Program-made: the position numbers and the translations under genes
Shown: positions 45,288 to 57,012 of the stretch, piece after piece
How the letters are laid out: every line of letters begins with the position of its first letter
How positions within the stretch are numbered: position 1 is the stretch's first letter
Notes under the pieces: model-generated
What the model saw: only the letters and a program-made list of their open reading frames with translations
Databases searched by the model: none
What the model was told of the DNA's origin: nothing
From: Ponticoccus litoralis
GTDB taxonomy: Bacteria > Pseudomonadota > Alphaproteobacteria > Rhodobacterales > Rhodobacteraceae
Direction: 5' to 3'
Assembly (NCBI RefSeq): GCF_039769985.1
Contig: NZ_JBDNCH010000002.1
Location: 3,038,001 to 3,102,000, forward strand
DNA length: 64,000 bases

Positions 45288-46035
45288 ATGTCGATCTGGG
45301 ACTACGCCAATCCTGTGAAGTTCATCCGCACCGCGGACCACATCCTGCCCTGGGTGTCCGGTGCGGCGCTGCTGTGCCTTGTCACGGGGCTTGTCTGGGG
45401 CTTCTTCTTCACGCCGGACGATTTCCGGCAGGGGTCCACCGTCAAGATCATCTACCTGCATGTGCCCGCCGCGCTGATGGCGATCAATGCCTGGCTGATG
45501 ATGCTGGTGGCCTCGCTGATCTGGATCGTGCGTCGCCATCACGTCAGCGCGCTGGCGGCGCGGGCCGCCGCCCCGATCGGCGCCGTCATGACCGTCATCG
45601 CCCTGGCGACCGGGGCGATCTGGGGGCAGCCCATGTGGGGCACCTGGTGGGCACTGGGACCCGCGGCTGACCTCCTTCCTGATCCTCTTCCTGTTCTACC
45701 TCGGCTACATCGCCCTGTGGGAAGCCATCGAGAGCGACGACACGGCGGCGGATCTGACCGCGATCCTCTGTCTTGTCGGCTCTGTCTTCGCGGTGCTCAG
45801 CCGCTACGCGGTGAACTTCTGGAACCAGGGGCTGCACCAGGGCGCCAGCGTGATGCGGGCGGGCGCCATCGCGGGGGACACCGAAGAGCGCGTGTCGAAC
45901 GTCTTTGCGGTGCCGCTGTTCGTCTGCATCGCGGGTTTCGTGCTGCTGTTCGTGGCGCTGGTCCTGCTGCGGACACAGACCGAGATCCGCGCCCGTCGGA
46001 CGCGGGCGCTGCTGGCTCGGGAGCGGGTGGCATGA
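45288..46035 (+). CDS. ccmC: CcmC, heme delivery protein (frame broken once)
   Basis: A 248-residue six-helix protein. The N-terminus MSIWDYANPVKF, IIYLHVPAALMAINAWLMM with the first heme-ligand His, and the WWD motif WGQPMWGTWWA then WDPRLTSFLIL in a second frame identify it. The A in CACTGG at 45652-45657 is extra. It loads heme onto CcmE. The second heme-ligand His is in FWNQGLHQGASV. The 106-base gap before it holds no gene. Confidence 0.95.
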
Positions 46036-46187
46036 TGCCGGAACTGGGGAAATACGCGGTTGCGGTGCTGTCCAGCTATGCCGTCTCGTTGGGGCTGATC
46101 CTTGCGCTGGTGGCGCTGACGCTGCGGCGTGCGCGGCGCGTGCGGGCGGATCTGGAGAAGGTCGAGGAAAGGGTGAAGCGTGGCTAG
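46032..46187 (+). CDS. ccmD: CcmD, small heme export protein
   Basis: A 51-residue protein: a short periplasmic start (PELGKYAVAVLSSYAVSLGL), one helix, and a basic cytoplasmic end with RRARRVRADLEKVEERVKRG. It releases holo-CcmE from CcmABC. ATG overlaps the ccmC stop; its stop overlaps the ccmG start. Confidence 0.92.
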   Translation: MMPELGKYAVAVLSSYAVSLGLILALVALTLRRARRVRADLEKVEERVKRG

Positions 46188-46725
46188 GATTCCGGTCTTG
46201 ATGATAGTGCCGCCGCTGGTCTTCGGCGCCTTCGGCTTCATGGCCTGGATGGGGCTGGGGCGCGAAGGCGCGAACGAGCTGGAAAGCGTCTTCGAGGGCC
46301 GTCCGGCCCCGGCGATGACCGAAGTGGCGCTGCCGGGCTATCCCGCGATCACGCCCGCCGATCTGGCGGCGGGAGAGGTCACGCTGGTGAACTTCTGGGC
46401 CTCGTGGTGCCCGCCCTGCCGCGCCGAACACCCCGAGCTGAAGCGGCTGGCGGAAAGCGGCGTGCGGCTGGTGGGCGTGAACTTCAAGGATCAGGAGAAG
46501 ACCGCGAAGACCTACCTGGAAAACGACGGAAACCCCTTCCTTGCGGTGGCCTTCGATCCGGCGGGTCGGACGGCGATCGACTGGGGGGTGACGGCGCCGC
46601 CAGAGACCTTCATCCTCGATGGCTCGGGCACGGTGGTGTTCAAGTTCGTCGGGCCGCTGATCGGCACCGACTATGAACAACGCTTTGTCCCGGCGCTTGA
46701 AAAGGCCCTGGCGGCAGAGAAATAG
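46180..46725 (+). CDS. ccmG: CcmG (DsbE), periplasmic thiol-disulfide oxidoreductase
   Basis: A 181-residue protein with a membrane anchor (PVLMIVPPLVFGAFGFMAWM), the thioredoxin motif FWASWCPPCRAEHP, and the conserved cis-Pro region TAPPETFILDGSG. It reduces the cysteines of apocytochrome c before heme attachment. A GTG at 46180 inside ccmD is the likely start. Last gene of the ccm unit here; ccmE, ccmF and ccmH must be elsewhere. Confidence 0.94.
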   Translation: MARIPVLMIVPPLVFGAFGFMAWMGLGREGANELESVFEGRPAPAMTEVALPGYPAITPADLAAGEVTLVNFWASWCPPCRAEHPELKRLAESGVRLVGVNFKDQEKTAKTYLENDGNPFLAVAFDPAGRTAIDWGVTAPPETFILDGSGTVVFKFVGPLIGTDYEQRFVPALEKALAAEK

Positions 46726-46809
46726 CCGCGGGCGGTCAGATGGCGGGGCAGGGCGCAGGGCCAGGCCCCGGGGACTGCGGGACCGCCTGGGACGGACCCG
46801 CGAGCAGGG

Positions 46810-46944
46810 TTAGAGGTCGCAGCGCTCTGACACCTCCATGGTTGTGGCGCAGCTGGGTTGTTCCGGCTGGTGGGCGCTTGCGTAGGCCCCGAACATGGCC
46901 AGCAGCAAGAGGGCGCCGGCCTGAACGACTGTGATGAGTTTCAT
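46810..46944 (-). CDS. 44-aa secreted peptide
   Basis: A signal peptide (LITVVQAGALLLLAMFGAYA) precedes about 25 residues with two Cys (PSCATTMEVSERCDL) that could form one disulfide. ATG at 46944 with GAGGCG upstream. No family recognised. Confidence 0.5.
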   Translation of the reverse strand: MKLITVVQAGALLLLAMFGAYASAHQPEQPSCATTMEVSERCDL

Positions 46945-47317
46945 GAATACGCCTCGTGTTTTCTTATTCTTTGTAGCTGTGGATTTGGATTTCGAAATGG
47001 AAGGGCGGCAAGGGGATTTGTCGTAGGACAGGCGGGCCATGATGAAATCCTGCGCAGGTGTATGCCGGTTGCCGCCGAATTCGGCGCGAAATCGCCGGAC
47101 CGTTTCGGAAAACCCGGTCGGCTTGAAAGAATCTTAGGCAAAACCTGAAGCCCGCGCAGGTCCGGAAAACCCGGCCTGCGTGTCAGGGGCCGCGCGGCAG
47201 GGTTGCGCGGTAAGGGACCGGCCTGCAGGCGCGCAGCCGGGGGGCTGCGGTCGGGCCGAAGACCGCCCGCCGAGGCGATGCGGGCGGACCACCCGGCGCG
47301 GGTGATCCATGCTCTGG
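46945..47317. other. Gap between the TM2 gene and the 44-aa peptide gene
   Basis: 373 bases with no convincing gene. A 12-base direct repeat CGGAAAACCCGG occurs at 47106-47117 and 47163-47174. The promoter of the small secreted peptide gene is expected near 46950-47000, which is AT-rich for this window. Confidence 0.45.
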
Positions 47318-47652
47318 TCAGGAGAGCATCGCGTTTGCGCCGATCTCGTTGGCGATCTTGCTGCGTTTCTCGCGCATGTCCGCCTCGACCCAGCCGGGGA
47401 TCAGGAAGGCATCGACGATCCACCAGATGGCGAAGATCGCCAGCAGGAGCAGGCCCACCATGAAGACGGCGGTGAAGATGCCGATCCAGCACAGAAGCAG
47501 CATGACCACGGCGCTGCCGGTCTTGCCCATGTAAAAGCGGTGTGCCGCGAAGCCCGACAGGAAGAACCACAGCAGATAGGCGATCAGGGGGATTTCTTCT
47601 CGTTGTTCAGTCGTTGTTCGACCAGCATTTGTTGTTGTGTATCCAAAGCCAT
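47318..47652 (-). CDS. TM2-domain membrane protein (frame broken once)
   Basis: A Gln-rich N-terminus (ALDTQQQMLVEQRLNNEKKS) then, in a second frame, LIAYLLWFFLSGFAAHRFYM, the TM2 motif, and a second pair of helices with IFAIWWIVDAFLIPGWV. The G-run 47587-47591 is one base short; restoring it gives 111 residues from the ATG at 47652. TM2 proteins are small two-helix membrane proteins of unknown role. Confidence 0.85.
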
Positions 47653-47775
47653 ATCAGCTGCCTTTCTGGTTAAAATCACTGTTTTCCGAGCATTGTCGTA
47701 TCCGGGAAGGAAGGCAATCGTGTGATGCCATGGCGGCGCTTGGAGGGCGCGCCTGTCAGGGTGCCCGAGCCTGAC

Positions 47776-49163
47776 CTACCCCAGATGCGGCAGGGCGGTG
47801 TCGAAGACCGTGTCGGCGATCAGGCGACCGATGCGCAGGCCCTCGGTGTTGTCCGCCTCCCAGTGGATGCCGCCGTATTCGCGGCTGGCGCCCGCCTCTT
47901 CGGCGGCCTGGCTGAGGCTGGTGAAAGAGCGCCGCACGCCCTTCAGTTGCATCGGCCAGTTCACGAGGTCGGGTGCGTAGCCGGTGAAGGAAACCATGTC
48001 CCTGTCCAGCAGATGCGCCAGCATCCGGGCCGAGGCGCCGGAGAAGGTCGAATGCCCCGAGGTATAGGCCGGGAAGGGCGGTGTGGGGATCAGGGTCTGC
48101 CAGTCCGGGTCGTGGAAGCGGGCGAACCTGTCCTGCGGCAGGACCGTGGTGCGGATCGCGGTTTCCGGGCGCAGCACGTCCAGGTCGAACTTGCAGTCCC
48201 ATGTCACGATGGCCGCATCGGCCTGCGACAGGCTGATCAGCGCCATGAAGCGCGCCTGATCCACAAGGTCCAGCCCCTGCCGCTGCAGCAGGTCCATGGC
48301 GATGATCTGCCAATGTCCCGGGGCGTGGCGCCGCGCGGGCCGTCCTCCCAGAAGAAGGCGATCTCGGCCTGATCCTCTGTGCGGTAGGTGCTGGTGGCGC
48401 CGCCCCACATGAAGACTTTCTCCAGTTGGCGCAGGAACTCGCGGCTGTCCTGTCGCGGGAAGGGGCGGGGGCGGAAGTCGCGGGCGTTGCCGACGACAAA
48501 GGGCTGGATCCTGCCCCAGCCGGGCAGCAGCGGCGGGCCGTATTGCTTGAAGGTCGGGCCGTTCTCGGCGGCGAAGAAGGGGCCGGTGGGTTGCCATGCC
48601 ATCGGGCCGTCGAGCTTGCCGTAAAGCAGCCCGCGCGAGGCATCGGTGCCGTCGCCGGCGCGGTCGGCCAGCACGGCCCAGGCCACGGCGGCGCCCCATG
48701 CCACGCCGTTGGTCTTGGCCTCGCCGTCCGGCAGCCCCGCGAGAAAAGCCTCCAGCGCGCAATTGTCCTGTTGGAACAGCGCCTTCAGCACGGTCGAGAC
48801 GGCGGCACCATAGGCGACCTGCGGGTCCACCGGCGCGGGCGGGTCCGGCAGGTTGACGGGGCTGGCGTAGCGCGGCGACAGCCCGTTGACCGCGGCAAAA
48901 CCGGCAAGGTGGCCGATGGCAAAGGCGCGGGTGGCGGGCGGCGGCGGGGTTGCAGTGTCGCGCACCGCCTGCACCAGCGCATCGGACCAGGCCATGACCG
49001 GCGTCATGTTGCCCGGCGAGACGACGCCCTCGATGTAAGAGACACGGGCCGCGCAGGCCGTGTCTGCCGTGGCCCGGGGGCTGGCGGCGACAAGCGCCGC
49101 GGCGGACAGACCCGCAAGCGCGGCGCGGCGGGTCAGCGGGGCGGATGGCGTGTAAATGGACAT
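47776..49163 (-). CDS. Exported vanadium-dependent haloperoxidase / PAP2-like protein (frame broken once)
   Basis: A twin-arginine-type leader (LTRRAALAGLSAAALVAAS) suggests Tat export of a folded enzyme. The C-terminal domain holds the three oxyanion-binding motifs: KFDLDVLRPETAIR, PPFPAYTSGHSTFSG and SREYGGIHWEADNTEG. These residues bind vanadate in haloperoxidases or phosphate in PAP2 phosphatases. One C is missing from the run near 48318-48324; corrected length 462 residues. Without structural data, bromo-/chloroperoxidase and phosphatase roles cannot be told apart. Confidence 0.85.
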
Positions 49164-49446
49164 GGTGCAAATCTCCGGCTCAAATTTCCGTTACTTCGGA
49201 TTTTTCACAGGAGAATGCAGGCTGGCAAGGGGTTTGCGGGCATGTCCCCGCAGATCCCGTGGCCCGCGCATCGTTCCCGGAATTGATTCCCGAATGCGGA
49301 TGGGGCTTCGGGCGTTCCGGGCGGCGGGCCGCGCAGCTGCGCGGTGAGTCGCGGGGCCAGCGGGCGGGGCAGGCGGGCGCTATCGCCGGGGCGCATCCCG
49401 GCCTGCGCGCCGCCTGAAACCGGGGTCGGCGCAGCGCCGGACAAAG

Positions 49447-49478
49447 AAAAACCGCCGGGCGCGTGGGGCGCCCGGCGG
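49447..49478 (-). terminator. Rho-independent terminator of acnA
   Basis: On the minus strand CCGCCGGGCGC and GCGCCCGGCGG form an 11-base perfect stem with a 5-base loop followed by TTTTTC. It starts 25 bases after the acnA stop. The rest of the 340-base gap (49164-49503) has no recognisable gene. Confidence 0.9.
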
Positions 49479-49503
49479 TCGGATTGTCTCGGAAGCGGTG
49501 GCC

Positions 49504-52293
<2,790 letters not shown>

Positions 52294-52384
52294 CTGGATA
52301 CCTCCGATGGGGTAACGGAATTCAAGGTGTCTGTGCGCCGGGATGGTGCGCCATGCTGCAGGCGCATTCAAGGGCATTCAGCGA

Positions 52385-52402
52385 ACCACGGTATACCGTG
52401 GT
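52385..52402. promoter_or_regulatory. Perfect 18-bp palindrome between acnA and the DUF1223 gene
   Basis: ACCACGGTATACCGTGGT reads the same on both strands. It lies 92 bases upstream of the acnA ATG and 158 bases before the DUF1223 gene, in their shared divergent promoter region. GTATAC-centred palindromes of this size are typical operators of GntR-family regulators; the regulator is not in the window. Confidence 0.55.
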
Positions 52403-52559
52403 ATGCGATCACCTAGTCGCCTGATTGCGCGGCGTCAAGGCCCGGGGGCGCGGCATTTGCGACAGGCCCTGGCTGTCACACTCTCTCTCGAATGATTGAT
52501 TGGCAAAGACAAGGGTGCTCTTTTACCTCGGGATGGCAACACTCGACGACAGGACTCCC

Positions 52560-53268
52560 ATGTTTTCAAAGACCGCTTGGCTGGTGATCCCCTGGCTTGC
52601 TGTGGCCGGGGCCGTGGCGGCACAGGACGGCGCCGACCGCGCGCCGGTGGTGGTGGAGCTTTTCACCTCGCAGGGCTGTTCCAGCTGTCCGGCGGCGGAT
52701 GCGCTGCTGGCCGAGATGGCGGGGCGCGAGGACATCATCCCGCTGGCGCTGCACGTGGACTACTGGGATTACATCGGCTGGGCCGACGGCTTTGCCCAGC
52801 CCGAGTTCACCATGCGCCAGAAGGGCTATGCCCGCGCCGCCGGAGAGCGGCGGATCTACACGCCGCAGATGGTGGTGAACGGGCGCGAGGACGTGGTGGG
52901 CTCGCGTACCGCTGAAGGTGGCGGCGCTGATCGAGAAACACGCGGATACGCCGCCCAAGGTGGCGCTGACCCTGAAGCGCGAGGGCGACCGCCTGCATAT
53001 CCATGCCCGCGCGCTGGAAGCCACGCGCCCCTGCGTGGTCTACGCGGTGCAGTACGAACCGGCGCGCGACGTCATGATCGAACGCGGCGAAAACGCGGGG
53101 CGCAGCATCCGCTACACCCATATCGTGCGCGACTGGACCGAGGTCGGAACCCTGCCGGAAGACGCCCCCTTCGAAGCGATGATGACCGTCGACGCGGCCC
53201 TGCCGGTGGTGGTGCTGGTGCAGGAAGATCGCTTCGGCCCCATCGTCGCGGCGGCGCGGCTGGAGTGA
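52560..53268 (+). CDS. Exported DUF1223 thioredoxin-like protein (frame broken once)
   Basis: A signal peptide (AWLVIPWLAVAGAVAAQ) precedes the DUF1223 hallmark VVELFTSQGCSSCPAADALL, in which the two Cys form a CxxC of thioredoxin-like fold, and later DYWDYIGWADGFAQPEFTMR and YTPQMVVNG. The frame breaks at 52901-52910, where CGTACCGCTG replaces an expected shorter CG(G)CCGCTG-like sequence. Corrected length 235 residues. A periplasmic redox role is plausible but not shown for the family. Confidence 0.87.
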
Positions 53269-53348
53269 CCGGCCCCGGTTTGCCGAGCCGTCCCGCCGGG
53301 GTCTGCCGGCGCCGGAGCTGAAGACGATCCGCCGCGTCGCAACCGGGC

Positions 53349-53506
53349 GGGAAGGGCCTTGTCGCCGCTGTTCTCGGCGTGACTGCCTTGGCGGAAGGCC
53401 CTTCCGGCGGGCCGCTGCCATGCCTCCCGGGGGCGACGGGGGCGGGAAGGGCCTTTGCGGAAATCTCCTGCACATGGACAGCGGGCAGAGAAGGCCCTTC
53501 CGGCGC
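53349..53506. repeat. Cluster of four AAGGGCCTT-type motifs
   Basis: Two copies of GCGGGAAGGGCCTT (about 53347 and 53443) alternate with two of AAGGCCCTTCCGGCG (about 53394 and 53490), the reverse complements of one another. Spacing is about 45-50 bases, so the cluster can fold into alternating hairpins. It fills the 318-base gap between the DUF1223 gene and the convergent acyltransferase gene; no CDS is seen there. Confidence 0.6.
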
Positions 53507-53586
53507 GGCCTGAACCGTATCGCGACACCCGGAAGGTAGGGGGACAGGCGCCCCGGGGCGCTTTCGTCACACCCCGCGGCTCGGCC

Positions 53587-54547
53587 TCAGCGCCCGGCCT
53601 GCGCCTCGGCCTTGCGGCGGCGTTTTTCCCGGCGGCGGGGCTTCCAGCGGCGGTGCGTCCAGAGCCATTGCCCGGGGTCGGCCTCGATCCGCGCCTCCAG
53701 CCGCCGCGTCGCCTCTTGCATCATGCCCCGTGGGTCGCCGTGCGGGATCGGCTCTTCGATCACCGTGTCGAAGCCGTAGCGGTCGGCGCGGCGGATGCCG
53801 AAGTAGGGCAGCAGCAGCGCGCCGGTCTTGACGGCGATCTCGGCGGGCGCCAGCGAGGTCGGCGCGGGCTGTCCGAGGAAATCGAGCGGGGGGCCCGCGC
53901 TTTCGAAGACGTCGAAGGCCATGGCGAGAATGCCGCCGCCCCGCACGTGTTTCAGCAGGGCCTTGAGGCCCGCAGGCCCCTGTTCGAAGACCGGCTCGCA
54001 GACGTCCCGGTAGTTCTGGATGTAGCGGGCATTGGCATAGGGGTTGGCCATGGGCCGCAGCAGGCCCGCGACCCTGTGCCCCCGCGCCACCGAGGGCCGA
54101 GCGCGCGCAGATCGGGCTGCCGTAGTGGCCGGTCAGCAGGATCACCGGGCGGCCTTCGGCGCGCGCGGCCTCGAAGGCGGCGAGGCCGGGGCCGGTGACC
54201 GGGTAGGCGGCGCCGCGCTTCAGCATCTCGGCGGGGTCGTAGTTTTCCACCAGCGCGCGGGCGAGGTTGTCGATGGCGGCCTCGGCGATGGCGGTCTTGC
54301 GCGCCGGCGGGGTGCCGGGCCAGACGTGGTCGAGATTGGCCTCCACCCGGGCATGGTAGCCAAGCGCGGGCGCCAGCAGGCGGCGCACCAGCCAGCTGGT
54401 CAGCGCCAGCCGCGACCGCACCGGCAAGAGGCGCAACAGGGCAATGGCTGTCGAGAGCGCGGCATTGGACAACCGGTCCTGCCAGCCGCCGCGCGGGGCG
54501 GCGGCGGATCGTGCCTTCTTGGCCGGGGCCTGTGGTTTCGCTGTCAT
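53587..54547 (-). CDS. LpxL/HtrB-like lipid A acyltransferase (frame broken once)
   Basis: A 319-residue protein after correction. Family features are VNLDHVWP-like EANLDHVWPGTPPARK, PVILLTGHYGS, LLRPMANPYANARYIQNYR, GGGILAMAFD and LLPYFGIRR. An extra base at about 54090 (GGTG for GTG) splits the frame. The usual catalytic H-x4-D/E is not readable: after the His the sequence is YGSPIC, so either the acid is absent or another error lies near 54110-54125. It would add secondary acyl chains to lipid A, or acylate another lipid. Confidence 0.8.
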
Positions 54548-54643
54548 GACGGCGTTCTAGGCGCCTGCGGGAGGGGCGGCAAGAGGCCGGGGGGTCCGGC
54601 CGGTTCCGGGGGCGCCTCCGCTGCCCGGTTGCGGCACAGGCGT

Positions 54644-55681
54644 TTAGTCCTCGCCGTCCGGGTCGATCAGCTCGATCTCGCCGACGCCCACCAGGTCGCG
54701 AATGGCGGCGACCACGGCGCCCATGGCCTTTTCGCCGGCCTTGGGTTTGACCGTGCCCTTGACCCCGGCCTCTTCGCGGATCGACTCTGCCATGCGCCCG
54801 GACATGTTCGACAGCAGGAAATCGGCGGCGCGCCGGTCCTCCTCCGCCGTGGCGGCGGCGATGGCCGTGGCCAGCGTATCGGGCTGCACGTCCCGGGTAA
54901 TCTTGGGCACGTCGATGGCATTGAGCCGGTCGGGGATATTGGCGAAGGTGAAGATCGACCGGCGCACGGCCTCTGCGAATGCGGCATCCTCCTGTTCGAG
55001 GTTTTGAAGCAGTTCCTCGCGCACCGTGGCCTTGGAGTAGTTGAGGATCGCCCCCAGCCGTTCGTCGGGCCGCGCGGCGAAGGCCTTTTCCGGTTCGGCA
55101 TCCAGTTGCGCCGCGAGGCTGAGACCGATGCGGTCGACGGCATCGGGGGTGACGCCGGTGGTCATCGAGACCGCGTAGGAAATCCGCCGCGCCCTGTCGC
55201 CCGGCAGCCCGGCCAGCACGGCCGCGGCCTTGCCCACGTCGATCTTGGACATCATAACGGCGGCGACCTCGGTGCTTTCGGACAGCACCAGTTTTTCCAG
55301 CCGCCCGGCGTCAAGCCGGTTGATCCGGACCCATGGGTCGCCGGTCTGGCGCACCCCGGCCTCCTTCCGCAGCCGCGAGGCGGTGCGCGGGCTGATGTGG
55401 CCGTCGAGCGCGCTGAGCGCCCGGGCCATGTCGCCGGGGAAGGACAGGCCGACGGATTCCAGTTCGGACGAGAATTCGGACAGCACGGCGTTCAGCGTCT
55501 CGCGGTCGATATAGCGCATGTTGCCCATCAAATGCGTCAGTTCGGCCTGATAGGCGTCGGGCAGGTTGGACAGCGGGACGTCCGAGTCCTCGTTCAGGAG
55601 GAACTGCACCACGATCGCCGCCTTGGCCTTGCGGGAAAGCGGCGGGCGGGTGCCGGGGCCGGGAAGGGCGAGGGCGGTCAT
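54644..55681 (-). CDS. fliG: FliG-like flagellar motor switch protein, divergent
   Basis: A 345-residue protein with the FliG three-domain length and arrangement. The N-terminal domain has RKAKAAIVVQFLLNED, the middle domain the armadillo-like helices with LEKLVLSESTEVAAVMMSKI where most FliG have the EHPQ motif, and the C-terminal domain FTFANIPDRLNAIDVPKITR with the helix pattern that contacts MotA. The EHPQ site is degenerate (ESTE), as seen in some alphaproteobacterial FliG. No other flagellar gene is near, which is unusual since fliG normally sits in a fli operon. Confidence 0.8.
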   Translation of the reverse strand: MTALALPGPGTRPPLSRKAKAAIVVQFLLNEDSDVPLSNLPDAYQAELTHLMGNMRYIDRETLNAVLSEFSSELESVGLSFPGDMARALSALDGHISPRTASRLRKEAGVRQTGDPWVRINRLDAGRLEKLVLSESTEVAAVMMSKIDVGKAAAVLAGLPGDRARRISYAVSMTTGVTPDAVDRIGLSLAAQLDAEPEKAFAARPDERLGAILNYSKATVREELLQNLEQEDAAFAEAVRRSIFTFANIPDRLNAIDVPKITRDVQPDTLATAIAAATAEEDRRAADFLLSNMSGRMAESIREEAGVKGTVKPKAGEKAMGAVVAAIRDLVGVGEIELIDPDGED

Positions 55682-55868
55682 CCGGAAACGAGATCCTTCG
55701 AGGGGTCTTTGGTACAGGCCTAGCGGTCTCCGGGTTTCCGGAAGGTTAAACGAACAAATCGAAGGAATTCTCCGATCCCCTCCGGCTCCGATCAGGCGGA
55801 TTTTCGTCGAGTTGTCCGCATCGGGCGGGGCCGGGCTTAACCTTGCGTTAGAACATGGCGGGCCAATC

Positions 55869-56639
55869 ATGGCGGACCCGAAGCCTAGCGAGTGCCCCAT
55901 GTCCGTCGTGCCCCTCAAAGCCCCAGCCCCCCGACAGGTCGACAGTTGCCTCGTGGTCGACGACGATCACTTCGACAGGATGCTGCTGCGGCGCTGCCTC
56001 GGGCGCGACCGACCGCATCTGCGGATCGACGAAAGGGCCTCGTTGACAGCGGCGCGTGACTATCTTGCGTGCAACCGGGCGGACCTGATCGTGCTGGACC
56101 ACCGGCTGCCCGACGGCAAGGGTGCAGAGTTCGCGGCTGAATTGCGCCGGGATGAAACACTGCGGGACACGATGATCTGCGTCGTCACCAGCCAGGATAT
56201 CAAGGCGCTGGACGCGGCGGTCCCGGCCCTGTCGAAGGACGGGCTGGACAGCAGGACGCTGTGGTCGCTGGTGGGGGAATACCTGTCGATCTGCGATATC
56301 GCCAGCGGCTCGGGCGAGGCGCTGGCGGTGAAGGGGTTCGGTGAAGCCATGCAGGACAGGCTGGCACCGCAGCTGTCGCGCATGCTGCGTTTGCTGCGCA
56401 GTGCCCGGGCGGGGTTTGGCAAGGCGGCACCGCGCCAGACGGAAGCGGAGCTGGAGCGGCTGGAGGCGACAATCCTGTCGCTGTCCGACTGGGTGGTCCA
56501 GACGAGGGATGATCGGGCGGGGGATGACCGGGCGGGGGCGGCGTGCCGGAAAGGCAACCAGTCCGGGGCCCGATCCCCGGATGCGACGAATGGCGGGACG
56601 GAAGCGGTGTCCGGCGACATTCAGGGATCGACGACCTGA
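55869..56639 (+). CDS. Receiver-domain response regulator with extended helical tail
   Basis: A 256-residue protein. The CheY-like domain covers about residues 25-145: acidic pocket in CLVVDDDHFDRMLLRRCL, phosphoacceptor Asp in DLIVLDHRLPDGKG, switch Ser/Thr in CVVTSQDI and Lys in LSKDGLDS. After it come helical segments (QDRLAPQLSRMLRLLRSA and TEAELERLEATILSLSDW) and a low-complexity tail with DDRAGDDRAG. No DNA-binding domain is present. It is divergent from fliG, so a role in motility or a phosphorelay is possible. ATG at 55869; 55899 is an alternative. Confidence 0.82.
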   Translation: MADPKPSECPMSVVPLKAPAPRQVDSCLVVDDDHFDRMLLRRCLGRDRPHLRIDERASLTAARDYLACNRADLIVLDHRLPDGKGAEFAAELRRDETLRDTMICVVTSQDIKALDAAVPALSKDGLDSRTLWSLVGEYLSICDIASGSGEALAVKGFGEAMQDRLAPQLSRMLRLLRSARAGFGKAAPRQTEAELERLEATILSLSDWVVQTRDDRAGDDRAGAACRKGNQSGARSPDATNGGTEAVSGDIQGSTT

Positions 56640-56730
56640 GCGGCGGGACCGGCACCACCGCGCGAAACCGCAAGCGGGCCGCCCGTCACCGGACAGTCCG
56701 TGGTCTTGATCGGCAAGGCCGGGCCGCGCC

Positions 56731-56886
56731 TCAGCCCGAGACGGGAACGCAGGTCTTGCTGTCTTCGCTGTAGGTCGTGCCGTCCGCACAGGACATGGCG
56801 GCCTGCCGGTCGTGCCCGCATTCGGCATGGGCCAGTAGCGGCGTCAGTGTCAGGGCGGTTGCGGCGAGAAGGGTCTTGATCGTCAT
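56731..56886 (-). CDS. 51-aa secreted Cys-containing peptide
   Basis: A signal peptide (TIKTLLAATALTLTPLLAHA) precedes a 31-residue mature part with three Cys: ECGHDRQAAMSCADGTTYSE and KTCVPVSG. The spacing resembles small chitin-binding-like or Kazal-like domains, but the match is weak. GGAGG at ideal distance fixes the ATG at 56886. Small peptides of this type sit beside purB in related bacteria, as here. Confidence 0.65.
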   Translation of the reverse strand: MTIKTLLAATALTLTPLLAHAECGHDRQAAMSCADGTTYSEDSKTCVPVSG

Positions 56887-56972
56887 CGTGATACCTCCGT
56901 TGAGCAGGGGAAAGGTAGCACGGGTCCGGGTTTCGTCCAAAAGCTTCCGCTTCCGGGATCTGCGAAGAGCGG

Positions 56973-56999
56973 CCCGCTGCCCGATTGACGGGCAGCGGG
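56973..56999 (-). terminator. Hairpin downstream of purB
   Basis: CCCGCTGCCCG and CGGGCAGCGGG form a perfect 11-base stem with a 5-base loop, 14 bases beyond the purB stop on the minus strand. No T-run follows, so termination strength is uncertain. Confidence 0.55.
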
Positions 57000-57012
57000 T
57001 GCGGCGGCCTGC

